DNA of 64,000 nucleotides from Candidatus Sodalis endolongispinus (GTDB lineage Bacteria; Pseudomonadota; Gammaproteobacteria; Enterobacterales; Enterobacteriaceae): NCBI RefSeq assembly GCF_018777395.1, contig NZ_JAFJYC010000001.1, positions 1,736,001 to 1,800,000 of the forward strand, read 5' to 3'. Shown piece by piece: positions 8,933 to 19,263 of this stretch (position 1 is its first letter; each line of letters starts with the position of its first letter). The notes under the pieces were generated by a model. It saw only the letters and a program-made list of their open reading frames with translations, ran no database searches and was not told where the DNA came from. The position numbers and the translations under genes were made by a program.

Positions 8933-9805
8933 CGAAGCCCGCTGCCGCCGGTATTCTCTCGGAGAGTGATATCCCAGCGCGCTGTGCGGATGGTTTTCAT
9001 TGTAATGCGTGAACGCTGCTGCAAGGTTTCGCAGGGCTGTTCTCGCATCCGGTTTTGGCATGAACTCGATATAGTCTTCCTTCATCGTCTTCACGAACCG
9101 TTCGGCCATGCCATTGCTCTGCGGGCTGCTCACCGCTGTTGTGCAGGGCTCCAGATCCAGTTCTCTGGCGAACCTCTGCGTTTCATGCGCGGTATACGCT
9201 GAACCGTTGTCCGTCAACCACTGCACCGCTGTATCGGGTAACCTGTCGCCGAAGCGCTTTTCTACCGACCTCAGCATCACATCCTGCACGGTCGAACTGT
9301 CGTAGCCTCCAGTGCTCGCAGACCAGTCTATGGCCTCTCTGTCGCAGCAGTCCAGTGCGAACGTGACCCGCAGTTTTTCACCGTTGTCGCAGCCGAACTC
9401 GAAGCCATCTGAACACCAGCGCATATCGCTTTCTGCCACCGCGATCCTGCCCTTATGCTCACGCCTCGGCCGCTCTGGTTTTCAATGTAATAACAGCAGG
9501 TTATGCTCACACATGATCCTGTAAAGTCGTTTCGCATTTACCGGCGGCAGTCCCTCTGCGCGACGTTGTTTACGCAGGATGCCCCACACCCGCCGATAGC
9601 CGTAGCTGGGCATATCGCTGATGATGTCGAGGATGTCCGACAGTATTTCAGCGTCTGCTTCGTCATTACGCCGGTTACAGCGCCTGTCCTGCCAGTCGGC
9701 AGAACGCTTAATCCGCAGTGACAGCGGCGCACGCGACACGCTCATGGCGCGGCTGACCTGTGCTATTCCCCGGCCTTTGGCAACAAGGGCGCGTGCGCTA
9801 TCCAT
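8924..9805 (-). pseudogene. IS2-type orfB (integrase-core transposase) with internal TGA
   Basis: The frame begins [21 protein letters not shown], and a TGA at 9484-9482 follows NLLLLH. The same frame then continues through [31 protein letters not shown] and [16 protein letters not shown] to SPREYRRQR, the DDE integrase core of IS2 OrfB. In E. coli IS2 the stop position is an Arg codon (CGA), so one C-to-T change explains it. The identical stop is present in the copy at 31483-32799. Confidence 0.93.
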
Positions 9806-10156
9806 TTTCGTGACTGGCCGTACTCCACGGCTTCTTTTAGGATCTCAACCTCCATCGTCTTCTTACCCAGAAGGCGCTGGAGCTCCCGGACCTGCTTCAA
9901 TGCAGCTGCAAGCTCAGAGGCAGGAACAACGTCCTCCGGCAGCCACGGCGGTGAGGCTGCCTTCCTGATATTGCTTTTTCCACTTAAACAGCAGGCTGGG
10001 CTGGATACCGTGCAGTCGTGCGAGATGGGAGACATTCATGCCGGGCTCCATCCTCTGCTGAATAATGGCCATTTTTTCCTGAGGAGTTTTACGTTTACGG
10101 ACTTCTTGACCTAACAGGATCCCGGTCATATCAAAATTGGCGTTAGTGTTAGACAT
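9763..10156 (-). pseudogene. IS2-type orfA, frameshifted
   Basis: It starts at ATG 10156 ([19 protein letters not shown]) and shows the helix-turn-helix region [21 protein letters not shown]. Two bases are lost near 9938 (GCCGGAGGACG for GCCGGGGAGGACG), shifting out of frame before the zipper segment. The remainder is open in another frame down to 9763. It overlaps orfB as usual for IS2, where programmed frameshifting makes the OrfAB transposase. Confidence 0.9.
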
Positions 10157-10499
10157 ATATTCAAGCCTATCTCTTATCTGGAGATACAGCTACTGTCTGG
10201 TGTTTCAGGGGGCTAAATCATGGGGTAAGGTAGCAACATGTTAATCGTAGCGGCGAGATCCCCACAGAAATATTAGTTATTGTGCAAGGGAGGGTGGCAT
10301 CTTAAGTATCAGAATTCCCCTTTCATGTGCAATCGACCAAATGATTTCACCCCTTAGAACCCACTCTAAGCTACCCGTCATATTTTTTTTAAGCGTTTAC
10401 CAGCAAAATGCTCTTTGACGGCGTGTTTCACTGGCTCACGCTAAGTATAGGGTAACCGAGGCGGTTCAGTTTATCATTGTCAACAACCTTGCCCGGCCG

Positions 10500-10916
10500 T
10501 TATCGCGAGTTAACCTCATGCCAGACCGCTTTGGAGGTTAATGTTAACATGCCCCCTTTTTCAAGGGTTATTTCTTTATTATTATAAGAGACTGTCGTCT
10601 TATAGCCGGCGTTGGTGGCAATTTTTACCGTTTTATTTGCGGTAGTCATTGAAGGGATAAAAGTTTTTGGGGCCCAGCCACCATCATACATTTTTATCAA
10701 AATGTTTTTATGTTCATTCATAGCATCACGTAATGATGCTTCCGTGATGGCTTTTCCGTTATCAAAGGGGAATAGATAGAATCTATCTTCATCCAAATAT
10801 TCCATTATGTCCTCCCGCAATGCCTCAATGCGCAGCCATGTTTCGGCATCATAAATTTTAGCAATATTGTAATAACCTTGCTCGCGATAGGTACTGTTTA
10901 CGCTAGGAAGGTACAT
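10500..10916 (-). CDS. Unrecognised AT-rich ORF, possibly a fragment
   Basis: The start chosen is ATG 10916 with AAAGG seven bases upstream, giving 138 residues; a TTG at 10970 would add 18. The protein begins MYLPSVNSTYREQGYYNIAK. It has a helical acidic middle (ETWLRIEALREDIMEYLDED) and a beta-rich C-terminus ending LTSKAVWHEVNSR. There is no signal peptide or membrane helix. It is AT-richer than its core neighbours and lies between an IS and yjbJ, which suggests acquired DNA. I know no family for it. It could be complete or the rest of a larger broken gene. Confidence 0.55.
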   Translation of the reverse strand: MYLPSVNSTYREQGYYNIAKIYDAETWLRIEALREDIMEYLDEDRFYLFPFDNGKAITEASLRDAMNEHKNILIKMYDGGWAPKTFIPSMTTANKTVKIATNAGYKTTVSYNNKEITLEKGGMLTLTSKAVWHEVNSR

Positions 10917-10990
10917 CCTTGTACCTTTGGGTAGGAACTTCTCGGTAGGTAAGCGGTTACACTTACTCAACCTTGGTTATTGAAAACCGC

Positions 10991-11200
10991 TTACCACCAG
11001 TATTTGTTGCGGGTTTTCCAATCATTGACTTCAGTTTCGGCAGATTCTTTGCCGTAACCATATCGTTCCTGTATTTTGCCGACTAATTGATCGCGTTTAC
11101 CTTCCACGATGGTCAAATCATCATCGGTGAACTTACCCCATTGTTCTTTGACTTTACCTTTAAACTGTTTCCAATTGCCGCTGGCTTCGTCTTTATTCAT
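10991..11200 (-). CDS. yjbJ: CsbD family stress protein
   Basis: The 69-residue product (MNKDEASGNWKQFKGKVKEQ, then WGKFTDDDLTIVEGKRDQLVG and a WKTRNKYWW end) is a CsbD-family protein equivalent to E. coli YjbJ. These are small, hydrophilic, abundant proteins of unknown mechanism, induced in stationary phase or under stress. AAAGGAGTC lies just upstream of the ATG. In E. coli yjbJ sits next to dinF and lexA. Here dinF is gone and about 650 bases separate yjbJ from lexA. Confidence 0.93.
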   Translation of the reverse strand: MNKDEASGNWKQFKGKVKEQWGKFTDDDLTIVEGKRDQLVGKIQERYGYGKESAETEVNDWKTRNKYWW

Positions 11201-11850
11201 GTTATGACTCCTTTAAAAGGTAGTTTAATAATAGCAATCGTTTCCAAACCTGAATCCGTAGATCCAGCCAAACCGTACAAAAGGCGCTTAGCTAAGGTTT
11301 AAATAAATTATAGCAGTGAATTGGGTAAATGCTGTGTTTACCAGAGGATTCCTTCGCAAGATATCGCTTTGGGCAGAGATATAGGAATAACACCTGTGAA
11401 AACAGTAGGAAGTCAGCGCCAGGCGGCACGTCGAGTCTGTAATAAAATGTGTCAAGCCCTACGAAACGCTTGGCGTAGTACGCGTTGCAGATGAGAAACA
11501 CAGCAGCCACTGGCTAGGTTCTCGACTTGTGACGCACCTAGGAGTGACAGCGATGTTTGAGCATGCCTGCTTATTCCTAAGTCACAGGCAACTACATCAA
11601 TGAGCAAGTGCAAACTTCAGCTGACGGGCGTAGTAAGAGGCCAAGGTGCAAAAGCTGGCGCATGACATATTAGTTAAAGACGGGCAAAGAAGGGGGGAAG
11701 GCTGACATTGGCCAATAACGCGCGATATTTATTGCGGCATTCAGTTACAGCGCAAAGAAGCATAGGCGAAAAGGAACAAGAGGTGCCGACGAGGTCAAGC
11801 GAACAAGCGACAGAGGGGGGGACACATTGCGCTCACCCCCACCGCGCGGT
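11201..11850. other. Gene-free stretch between lexA and yjbJ
   Basis: E. coli carries dinF here. I found no recognisable DinF sequence (no long hydrophobic frame) on either strand. The short frames present lack ribosome sites and look random. The stretch probably holds the yjbJ promoter and eroded former coding sequence. Confidence 0.5.
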
Positions 11851-12459
11851 TTAAAGCCAGTTGCCGTTGCGTATTACCCCAACCGCTAAACCTTCAATGG
11901 TCAGTTCCTGCTGCCGCAGGTCCACAACAATGGGGGCAAACTCGCTGTTTTCCGGCAACAATTCAACAATATTGCCTTGCCGTTTCAGCCGTTTGACGGT
12001 TACATCATCGTCAATGCGCGCCACAACGACCCGACCATTACGGACATCCTGCGTTTTGTGCACTGCCAGCAGGTCACCGTCCATAATGCCGATATCCTTC
12101 ATCGACATACCGCTGACCCGCAGCAGGAAATCCGCATGGGGATTGAACAAGGCGGGATCCACCTGATAGTGGCTTTCAATGTGCTGCGTGGCCAGCAAGG
12201 GCTCGCCGGCGGCCACACGCCCAATCAGCGGCAAACCGCTTTCTTCTTCGATCATCAGACGAATGCCGCGCGACGCGCCGGAAACAATTTCAATGGCGCC
12301 CTTGCGTGCCAGCGCCTTCAAATGCTCTTCCGCCGCATTGGGCGAACGAAACCCCAGACGCGACGCAATCTCGGCACGCGTGGGGGGCATGCCGGTCTGC
12401 GCGATATGGTCGCGGATCAGGTCAAAAACCTCTTGTTGTCTGGTGGTTAGCGCTTTCAT
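11851..12459 (-). CDS. lexA: SOS repressor LexA
   Basis: ATG 12459 ([19 protein letters not shown]) gives 202 residues, the same as E. coli LexA. The winged helix recognition segment [20 protein letters not shown], the Ala-Gly self-cleavage site in [10 protein letters not shown], the catalytic Ser in [11 protein letters not shown] and the Lys in [17 protein letters not shown] are all present. LexA represses SOS genes and cleaves itself when activated by RecA. Two SOS boxes lie just upstream, so autoregulation is kept. The frame is open further upstream, but the family start and the box positions fix this ATG. Confidence 0.98.
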   Translation of the reverse strand: MKALTTRQQEVFDLIRDHIAQTGMPPTRAEIASRLGFRSPNAAEEHLKALARKGAIEIVSGASRGIRLMIEEESGLPLIGRVAAGEPLLATQHIESHYQVDPALFNPHADFLLRVSGMSMKDIGIMDGDLLAVHKTQDVRNGRVVVARIDDDVTVKRLKRQGNIVELLPENSEFAPIVVDLRQQELTIEGLAVGVIRNGNWL

Positions 12460-12467
12460 TCCGTACC

Positions 12468-12483
12468 CTGTTTGTTTATACAG
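12468..12483 (-). promoter_or_regulatory. SOS box 1 of lexA
   Basis: On the minus strand the site reads CTGTATAAACAAACAG, a perfect CTGT-N8-ACAG LexA operator, ending nine bases before the lexA start codon. Confidence 0.9.
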
Positions 12484-12488
12484 TCTTT

Positions 12489-12504
12489 CTGAGAGTATAT
12501 ACAG
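12489..12504 (-). promoter_or_regulatory. SOS box 2 of lexA
   Basis: On the minus strand the site reads CTGTATATACTCTCAG, a near-consensus LexA operator with one mismatch in the second arm. Its centre is 21 bases from that of box 1, as in the paired operators of E. coli lexA. Confidence 0.85.
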
Positions 12505-12833
12505 GTCATTGCCAATTGAAAACCGAAAACGCGCGAAATAGGGTGTCATTCACGATAATATAAGCCCCATGCCGTTGCGTTGCGTCAACCGGGGCCTGAA
12601 GGACAGGCAGGTGGCAGCGCTTACGCCCTGGCCGCGTCACCCCCCGGTTACCTTTTCGCCGCGTGCAGATAGCCGGAGAGTGTCAGGGAACTTGAACCCG
12701 GCGGGCATTATTTTTGCACGCGATGTGGCAGCGGCCGCCGCTGTGTGACCCCAGACGCTGGCGCCGCCAAAGATCCGCCTCGCAGTTTCTGGTATTCTTG
12801 CATCGCATTGCTAACAAGAGGCTTCACAAAGAT

Positions 12834-15293
12834 ATGTCAGGTTGGCGTAGAATTTATTATACGTTGTTGGATTTACCACTAAAGTTGCTGGTAAGAAGTA
12901 AAGTTATTCCGGCCGATCCGCGCGCTGAAGCCGGGCTCGACCCCCAGCAGCCTATGATGTATGTGCTGCCCTATAACTCCAAAGCAGACCTGCTCACCCT
13001 GCGTATGCAATGCTTGAAACAAGGTCTGCCTGACCCGCTGACGCCGCTGGATATCGACGGCGTAACGCTGCCGCGCTACGTTTTTATTCATGACGGGCCG
13101 CGCGTGCTGTCGTGGTACGCTGAAAAACCACAATCCGTTTCGCTGTTTCATAACTACCTCGATTTGCACCGCTCCAATCCCGCTTTGGATGTCCAACTGG
13201 TGCCAGTATCGGTGATGTTCGGCCGCTCGCCCGGCAGGGAGTCGCAAACCTCTCAGCCGGCACCGCAGTTGCGCTTACTGAACGGTATCGAAAAGTTCTT
13301 CGCGGTGCTGTGGTTAGGGCGCGACAGTTTCGTGCGTTTTTCGCGCCCGTTGTCGTTGCACTATATGGCCACCGAGCACGGTACCGATAAGTCTATCGCC
13401 CAGAAACTAGCCCGGGTCGCGCGCATCCATTTTGCCAGGCAGCGGTTAGTGGCGGCAGGGCCGCGGCTACCGGTACGCCAGGATCTGTTCAATAAGCTGC
13501 TGGCGTCTAAAGCCATCGAAAAAGCGGTGGAAGATGAGGCGCGCAGCAAGAAGATCTCGGTCGAAAAGGCGCAGCAAAACGCGATCGAACTCATGGAGGA
13601 AATCGCCGCCGACTTCTCGTATGAAGCGATCCGCCTCTCCGACCGGGTTTTGAGCTGGACCTGGAACCGGCTGTATCAAGGGCTGCACGTACGCAACGCC
13701 GAGCGCGTGCGTCAGCTGGCCGAAGAGGGCCACGAGATTGTCTATGTACCTTGCCACCGCAGCCATATGGATTATCTGCTGCTTTCCTATGTGCTTTACC
13801 ATCAGGGGTTGGTGCCGCCGCATATCGCCGCCGGCATTAATCTTAATTTCTGGCCGGCAGGGCCGATTTTCCGCCGTCTGGGTGCGTTTTTTATTCGCCG
13901 CACGTTCAAAGGCAACAAGCTTTATTCCACCATTTTCCGCGAATACTTCGGCGAGTTATTCACCCGTGGCTATTCGGTGGAATATTTCGTCGAAGGCGGC
14001 CGCTCCCGGACCGGGCGGCTGCTGGAGCCGAAAACCGGCACGCTGACCATGACCATCCAGGCCATGCTGCGCGGCGGCAATCGCCCTATTACGCTGGTAC
14101 CAATTTACGTCGGTTATGAACATGTGATGGAAGTGGCGACTTATGCCAAAGAATTACGCGGCGCGGCCAAAGAGAAGGAGGGGCTTTGGCAAATGATGCG
14201 CGGATTGCGCAAGCTGCGCAATCTGGGCCAGGGTTATGTCAACTTTGGCGACCCCCTGCCCCTGGCCACCTGGCTGTCGCAGCAGGTACCGCAGTGGCGT
14301 GATTCTGTCGACCCGATAGAGGCCCAGCGTCCCGGCTGGCTGGCGCCGGCGGTGGATGAGATTGCCGCCACCCTCATGGTGCGGATTAACAACGCTGCTG
14401 CAGCCAACGCCATCAATTTGTGCTCCAGCGTGCTACTGGCCTCGCGCCAGCGCTCGCTCACCCGCCCGCAGTTGCTGGCGCAGCTGGCCTGCTATCTTGA
14501 GCTGCTGCGCAATGTGCCCTATGCGCCGGACATCACGGTGCCCGATATGACGCCGGAGGCGCTGTTAGCCCACGCGCTGGCGATGAACAAGTTCACCGTC
14601 GAGCATGACACCATCGGCGATATCATATGCTTGTCTCGCGATCAGGCCGTGCTGATGACCTATTACCGCAACAATATTCAGCATCTCCTGATCCTGCCGT
14701 CGCTGGTGGCCAGTATTATTTGCGGCCATCCGGGGATCGAACACGCCCAGCTGCAGCAGCGGATCACGCTCCTTTATCCACTGCTCAAAGCGGAATTATT
14801 CATGCGTTACAGCAAGCAAGACTTACCGCCGGTCATCGACAGTCTTATCGCCGAACTGGCGCGTCAGGGACTGGTGGAGGTGAAGGAAACGTGGCTGTAT
14901 CCGGCGCACACACGTCTGCATGTCCTTCAGCTATTGGCCGCAAGCGTAAGCGAGACGTTGCAGCGTTACGCCATTACCTTTTCGTTATTGCGCGCCAATC
15001 CACAGCTTAACCGCGGCACGTTGGAAAAAGAAAGCCGTATTATGGCTCAGCGGCTATCGGTACTGCACGGCATCAATGCACCGGAGTTTTTCGATAAAGC
15101 GGTATTCTCAACGCTGGTGGCGACGCTGCGCGCTGAGGAATATATCAGCGATACCGGCGATGACATTGACGAAAAGGTCAGCGAGATGTGCGACATTCTC
15201 AGTGAATTGATTACTCCCGACGTGCTGGGCACGATCGAAAGCGCCAGTTTGTTGGCGAACGGACCCGCTAGCGCGGCGCTGCCGGCGGAGTAG
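12834..15293 (+). CDS. plsB: Glycerol-3-phosphate 1-O-acyltransferase
   Basis: ATG 12834 ([20 protein letters not shown]) matches the E. coli PlsB start and gives 819 residues against 807. The acyltransferase motifs are intact: [13 protein letters not shown] (HX4D, near residue 308), [29 protein letters not shown] and [15 protein letters not shown]. PlsB acylates glycerol-3-phosphate at the inner membrane, the first step of phospholipid synthesis. It diverges from lexA; dgkA, which lies between them in E. coli, is absent. The frame is open upstream of this ATG, but family alignment and the codon context support 12834. Confidence 0.97.
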   Translation: MSGWRRIYYTLLDLPLKLLVRSKVIPADPRAEAGLDPQQPMMYVLPYNSKADLLTLRMQCLKQGLPDPLTPLDIDGVTLPRYVFIHDGPRVLSWYAEKPQSVSLFHNYLDLHRSNPALDVQLVPVSVMFGRSPGRESQTSQPAPQLRLLNGIEKFFAVLWLGRDSFVRFSRPLSLHYMATEHGTDKSIAQKLARVARIHFARQRLVAAGPRLPVRQDLFNKLLASKAIEKAVEDEARSKKISVEKAQQNAIELMEEIAADFSYEAIRLSDRVLSWTWNRLYQGLHVRNAERVRQLAEEGHEIVYVPCHRSHMDYLLLSYVLYHQGLVPPHIAAGINLNFWPAGPIFRRLGAFFIRRTFKGNKLYSTIFREYFGELFTRGYSVEYFVEGGRSRTGRLLEPKTGTLTMTIQAMLRGGNRPITLVPIYVGYEHVMEVATYAKELRGAAKEKEGLWQMMRGLRKLRNLGQGYVNFGDPLPLATWLSQQVPQWRDSVDPIEAQRPGWLAPAVDEIAATLMVRINNAAAANAINLCSSVLLASRQRSLTRPQLLAQLACYLELLRNVPYAPDITVPDMTPEALLAHALAMNKFTVEHDTIGDIICLSRDQAVLMTYYRNNIQHLLILPSLVASIICGHPGIEHAQLQQRITLLYPLLKAELFMRYSKQDLPPVIDSLIAELARQGLVEVKETWLYPAHTRLHVLQLLAASVSETLQRYAITFSLLRANPQLNRGTLEKESRIMAQRLSVLHGINAPEFFDKAVFSTLVATLRAEEYISDTGDDIDEKVSEMCDILSELITPDVLGTIESASLLANGPASAALPAE

Positions 15294-15310
15294 CCGCTAC
15301 GCTGCCGTAG

Positions 15311-15507
15311 CGCCCAGCGGCTATAGCATCACGCCGCCTTTGTAGACACCTTCGCCGGCGCTGATCACCGCCGGCGTTCTCTTTTACGCGCCAGCGACCT
15401 CTGTCGTCACGCCCAGCAGCTATAGCATCGCGCCGCCGTCCTACCAAACACCTCGCCGGCGCCGATTACCGCCGGCGTTCTCTTATACGCGCCGGCACCT
15501 CTGTCCC
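15311..15507. repeat. Two imperfect tandem units of about 99 bases
   Basis: Unit 1 (15311-15409) and unit 2 (15410-about 15507) both start CGCCCAGC(A/G)GCTATAGCATC. Each contains an inverted repeat built on CGCCGGCG and CCGCCGGCG around a short AT-containing loop, followed by TTCTCTT(T/A)TACGCGCC. They fill the gap between the converging plsB and ubiA ends and could act as a bidirectional terminator or mRNA-stabilising structure. Confidence 0.8.
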
Positions 15508-15569
15508 GCCAGAGAGCGCATAGGCGCAAGCGCCGCGAACGGGCGCTGGAATAGGCGCAACAGAGGGGG

Positions 15570-16442
15570 TCAATGGGGCAATAAGCTCAGCAAAATACCG
15601 ATAAAAATTAGCATTCCGACAAGGTTATTATTCAAAAACGCCCGGAAGCAGGCCTCCCGTTTGCGGTCGGCGATAAGCTTTTGCTGCCAGAAAAATAACC
15701 CCGCCGCGCCCGCCAGCGCCAGATAGTATAACCTGACAAGTCGGAGCTGCCAGCCGATAACGCCCAGCAGCAGTAGCGTCGCCAACTGCAACAACCCGAT
15801 GATAAGCTTATCGAAACGCCCAAACAGGATGGCGGTGGATTTGACGCCGATACGCAGATCATCATCCCGATCCACCATGGCATATTGGGTGTCGTAAGCC
15901 ACCGTCCAGGTGATATTCGCCAGGAACAGCAGCCAACAGCTTAATGGTAAGGACTCACTTACTGCGGTGAACGCCATCGGTATCGACCAGCCGAACGCCG
16001 CACCCAGCACCAGCTGCGGCAAATGTGTATACCGCTTCATGAAGGGGTAAACCCAGGCTAACGCCAGCGCCAGCGTCGACAGCGCGATGGTCATGCTATT
16101 TAACGTCAACACTAGCGCAAAAGAGATGCCCACCAGCGCGCCGAACAACAGTTTGGCTTCTCTTTCACCTATCGCGCCGCTGGGCAACGGGCGGGAGCGG
16201 GTACGTTGAACATGACCATCTATTTTACGGTCCGCGTAATCGTTAATGACGCAGCCGGCGGCGCGCATGAAAAACACACCCAGAATAAATACCGTCAACG
16301 TTCCCAACGCGGGTATAGCCATGCCCGCCAGCCACAGCGCCCATAGCGTTGGCCACAGCAGCAGCAGCGAACCGATAGGCTTATCGATTCGCATCAAACG
16401 GCACCATGCCTGCCATCTATCCTGTGTCAGACTGTGATCCAA
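15570..16442 (-). CDS. ubiA: 4-hydroxybenzoate octaprenyltransferase
   Basis: The 290-residue integral membrane protein shows both Asp-rich prenyl-diphosphate motifs of the UbiA family: [15 protein letters not shown] (near residue 73) and [16 protein letters not shown]. Many hydrophobic helices run throughout. It attaches the polyprenyl tail to 4-hydroxybenzoate, the second committed step of ubiquinone synthesis. The frame is intact. Just upstream is the ubiC remnant, 12 bases away, as in the E. coli ubiCA operon. Since ubiC looks broken, the source of 4-hydroxybenzoate is in question. Confidence 0.97.
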   Translation of the reverse strand: MDHSLTQDRWQAWCRLMRIDKPIGSLLLLWPTLWALWLAGMAIPALGTLTVFILGVFFMRAAGCVINDYADRKIDGHVQRTRSRPLPSGAIGEREAKLLFGALVGISFALVLTLNSMTIALSTLALALAWVYPFMKRYTHLPQLVLGAAFGWSIPMAFTAVSESLPLSCWLLFLANITWTVAYDTQYAMVDRDDDLRIGVKSTAILFGRFDKLIIGLLQLATLLLLGVIGWQLRLVRLYYLALAGAAGLFFWQQKLIADRKREACFRAFLNNNLVGMLIFIGILLSLLPH

Positions 16443-16454
16443 CAGAATTCTCCT

Positions 16455-16950
16455 TTACTGTTCAGGCACATCATCACCGCTGGCATACAGCGGGCAGTCG
16501 GGTAAAAACGCTTCCGTCAGCAGCAGCGGTTGCCCCTCTGGTAGCCGCAGGCTGGCATGGCGCGCCCACAAAGTGCCGACCCGGCCGAATTGGATAACGG
16601 CGCGGGCCGGCGGCCGGTGGCGGAACAGCCATTGCCCCAGCGGCACATCCCCCAGACTCAGCACCTGCTGCGCCGGCCCCGCCTCAGTGACGGCGGGCAC
16701 TAACGTGCGCGCGGTCAACCAAGGCCGGTCATGACCATACAGCACCACCTCCCGCAGCCAGAATCGCCCGCAATCCGGCAATAGCGCCGCCTCCCCCGCT
16801 TCGATGCAGGCGGGGACAAACCCTTCGCGAAAGCGCCGGACGCGAATTTGCCCGCAGTGCTTTTCAAGGCGCCGAGTCATCGGGCCACGTCGGCGGCACC
16901 TGGAGCCAGCGAATACCGTCAAGTAGCGCAACTATGGCCTGATCCTGCAT
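16455..16950 (-). pseudogene. ubiC: Chorismate pyruvate-lyase, N-terminus frameshifted
   Basis: From MTRRLEKHCGQ onward the UbiC core is open: REGFVPACIEAGEAALLP, FWLREVVLYG, PWLTARTLVPAV, LGQWLF and LLLTEAFLPDCPLY. The likely start at ATG 16950 reads MQDQAIVALLDGIRWLQVPP and then runs to a TGA in a different frame near 16865. About a dozen residues (the LLDWLLLxD segment of the family) are missing at the junction, so a deletion with frameshift has removed or scrambled the N-terminal 40 or so residues. Translation from an internal start is conceivable. UbiC makes 4-hydroxybenzoate from chorismate. Confidence 0.75.
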
Positions 16951-17122
16951 AGGGTCCGCGCTCCCGTATTCAAAGATTTCATTGTAGCCCAGAACCTCCG
17001 TTCATTGACATACCGTACACACAATTCAGCGCGCGATGCACCACTACGGGCCACGGCAACCCCGACGATAAACAGTAGGCGCGCTCAGCGGTAAAAACGC
17101 TACGCTCATGACCGTCTGCCGG

Positions 17123-17150
17123 AAAAAAAGGCCTCCCGAAGGAGGCCCTT
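17123..17150 (-). terminator. Rho-independent terminator of the yjb operon
   Basis: On the minus strand GGGCCTCC and GGGAGGCC flank a TTC loop and are followed by seven T residues. It lies about 25 bases past the yjbH stop. Confidence 0.9.
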
Positions 17151-17175
17151 TGCACTATGAATCGCGCCAACGCGC

Positions 17176-19263
17176 TTATTCCACCGCGGGCGACCGTTCG
17201 TCGGTCAGGCCATACAGATAGTATTTGCGTCCCACCATCTGGCCGCCGTCGCGGGTGAGCGGCGTCCAGTTGAACTGCGCACGGGTCCGGTTCGGCGTGA
17301 CCGTCAGGACATCCAGCGGGATCGAGAGATAGAAACCCTTGGTAAAGGAACCTTCACCGTATTCCTCTTTCGAGACATTAGTGAAGGTCGCATACGCACC
17401 GGCGGTAATGCCGCTGTCGAAGCGTTTCGAGAGGTCAAACGTCACCCATTTGTCCTTAGCCAGATATTGCCCGACGCTCGCCTTGACCAGAACTCCGTTC
17501 AGGAAGGTCGGCTGCCAATACCCCGTTAGATTACCGGTGGCGACTTTATAATCGGTGAACTTCATCATGTTGTCCCAGTCGCGCTGTTTGACGTAGTTAC
17601 CATCAACGCCCACCGCCCAATTGCTGTCCAGCGGACGGTAAAGCAGCTCGCCGCCGACGCCGCCATACATCATTTCCAGGTAGCCACCGTACAGCTGGCC
17701 ATACCAGCCATCGCCCAGGCGATCGATATAAGTAGTCTGCAAGTTACTGACATACACGTCGTTTTCCACATAGGAACGGATATGGGTACGTACCCGTGGC
17801 AAATGGGAATCTGACGGCGGTTCGGTGTAGTTGAATTTATCGTAGTTGTAAACGATATTGCCAAACAGGCTACCCGACAGCGACCAGTGATTGGTCAACC
17901 AGTAATTGGCCGTGCCTTCTACGCCTATCTGATACATGTAGAAGCTTTCCGGTCCGCCAAAGGATTGATTCAGCACTGGCGACCAACTCAGCTGCAGCCG
18001 GCTGCGATCAATATAATAGCCCTGCTCGGCGGTTTTCGGCACGTCAGGCTCGACGCGGCGCTGAATCAACGGCTGCTCATGGCCCAGCGGGTAGCCTTCC
18101 AGCGTATCCTGCAGGCTGCGCACATTGGTTTCGGTGGTCACCATCGGCATGTGTTCGCGCGTTTCGGTGACTTTCAGCGTATCGATATTTTCCGGCAGAT
18201 TATTCACCATAATGCGGTTGGCGCGATCCACGCCCTCCGCGCTATCACGGTACTTGTACTGCTGGCCGGTCATATACAGGGTACGACCTTTAACCTGGAT
18301 ATGCGGCGACGAATAACCGGCGTTGCTCTGCATGTCGGTCAACTGCTGCGCCACGACCTGATGTTGCAGGATCTCAGATTGCGGATGCGGGGCGTAATCC
18401 GGTTTTTTCTCGTCGATATGCTGCTGTTTGAGATCGTTGAAATTGGTGCGCAGCGTAAAACCGAACATGAAGGTATTGCCGCGCTCGTAGCTTACGTTAA
18501 CATCCGCCCAATCGGCGACGCGGTAAATCTCCCCGACGTTGACGGGAGATTTCTGGTCCATGGTCCCGGCGAAATCATCCTGGTAATTGTTGCCTTCATA
18601 CTCCACTTTCAGGCGCAGCGGCTGCCAGGGCGTTTGATATTCAACGCCGCCAAAGACCGCCGAGGGTCCGTGGAAAAAGGAGCCGGTATTAAAATTGCCG
18701 GCCTGACGGTTGGAGTTATCGCGATAGCAATAGCTGTCCTTGACCTTACAAAACGGGTTGGTGACGTTACCGCGGCTGCCGAGATAGCCCCATCCCAAGC
18801 CGAGACTGAAATCAAACGGCCCCCAGTCCTTGCTGGCGGCGATGAACTCGCTGTCAAACAGTCCGGTACCGCCAAAGTCACGCACACCCACCGACAACTC
18901 GGGCAACCAGTAGCTTTCCTGCAGCATGCGTAGCTTAAAATCGATGCCTTTATCTTTATAGGTCTGATCGCCGCTGAAACTTTCCACGCCGCTGTATTGC
19001 CGTGTACGCACATCGGTATAGCGGATGGTGCTTTCCAGCCAAGGGAACAGCTGTAAGTTCAGGGAGTAGAAACGGTACTGATCGTTATCGCGATAGTTCA
19101 TGCTGAACTCGCCTTCCCGCGCCATACGCCCGGTTGGCGTTTGCAACAGGCCCACACCGCCCTGATCCATTTGCGACGGCCCTATCGGCGCGGGGTAAGA
19201 AGCGGCCTGGCAGGCGCTGGCCACCAATAGCGCAATAAAACTGAGAAGATATTTTTTATTCAT
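17176..19263 (-). CDS. yjbH: YjbH family outer-membrane exopolysaccharide protein
   Basis: The 695-residue protein begins with a signal peptide ([20 protein letters not shown]) and continues [22 protein letters not shown], a hallmark of the YjbH/GfcD family. The C-terminal half is full of alternating aromatic beta-strand segments typical of an outer-membrane barrel. It is the last gene of yjbEFGH, an operon for an uncharacterised exopolysaccharide that in E. coli is under Rcs control. Its start ATG overlaps the yjbG stop codon. The frame is intact. Confidence 0.93.
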   Translation of the reverse strand: MNKKYLLSFIALLVASACQAASYPAPIGPSQMDQGGVGLLQTPTGRMAREGEFSMNYRDNDQYRFYSLNLQLFPWLESTIRYTDVRTRQYSGVESFSGDQTYKDKGIDFKLRMLQESYWLPELSVGVRDFGGTGLFDSEFIAASKDWGPFDFSLGLGWGYLGSRGNVTNPFCKVKDSYCYRDNSNRQAGNFNTGSFFHGPSAVFGGVEYQTPWQPLRLKVEYEGNNYQDDFAGTMDQKSPVNVGEIYRVADWADVNVSYERGNTFMFGFTLRTNFNDLKQQHIDEKKPDYAPHPQSEILQHQVVAQQLTDMQSNAGYSSPHIQVKGRTLYMTGQQYKYRDSAEGVDRANRIMVNNLPENIDTLKVTETREHMPMVTTETNVRSLQDTLEGYPLGHEQPLIQRRVEPDVPKTAEQGYYIDRSRLQLSWSPVLNQSFGGPESFYMYQIGVEGTANYWLTNHWSLSGSLFGNIVYNYDKFNYTEPPSDSHLPRVRTHIRSYVENDVYVSNLQTTYIDRLGDGWYGQLYGGYLEMMYGGVGGELLYRPLDSNWAVGVDGNYVKQRDWDNMMKFTDYKVATGNLTGYWQPTFLNGVLVKASVGQYLAKDKWVTFDLSKRFDSGITAGAYATFTNVSKEEYGEGSFTKGFYLSIPLDVLTVTPNRTRAQFNWTPLTRDGGQMVGRKYYLYGLTDERSPAVE

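Larger units (their letters stand above)
8887..10220 (-). mobile_element. IS2-type (IS3 family) element, full length
   Basis: The element is 1334 bases, close to the 1331 of IS2. Its ends are related inverted repeats: the right end reads TGATCTTGCCCC from 8887, and the left end, on the minus strand from 10220, reads TGATTTAGCCCC. It encodes orfA and orfB in the IS2 arrangement on the minus strand. Flanks are CACAC and TGGGG, so no 5-base target duplication is visible and one junction may be altered. It interrupts the small ORF begun at 8759. Both reading frames are broken. Confidence 0.93.

Noticed and set aside
11292..11510. 72-codon minus-strand frame as a dinF remnant
   Set aside because: No similarity to DinF segments could be recognised.
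13738..15010. Alternate-frame ORFs within plsB
   Set aside because: High-GC alternative frames; PlsB is conserved along its length.
17887..18933. 348-codon plus-strand frame
   Set aside because: It is the antisense shadow of yjbH, whose family match, signal peptide and operon context are strong.
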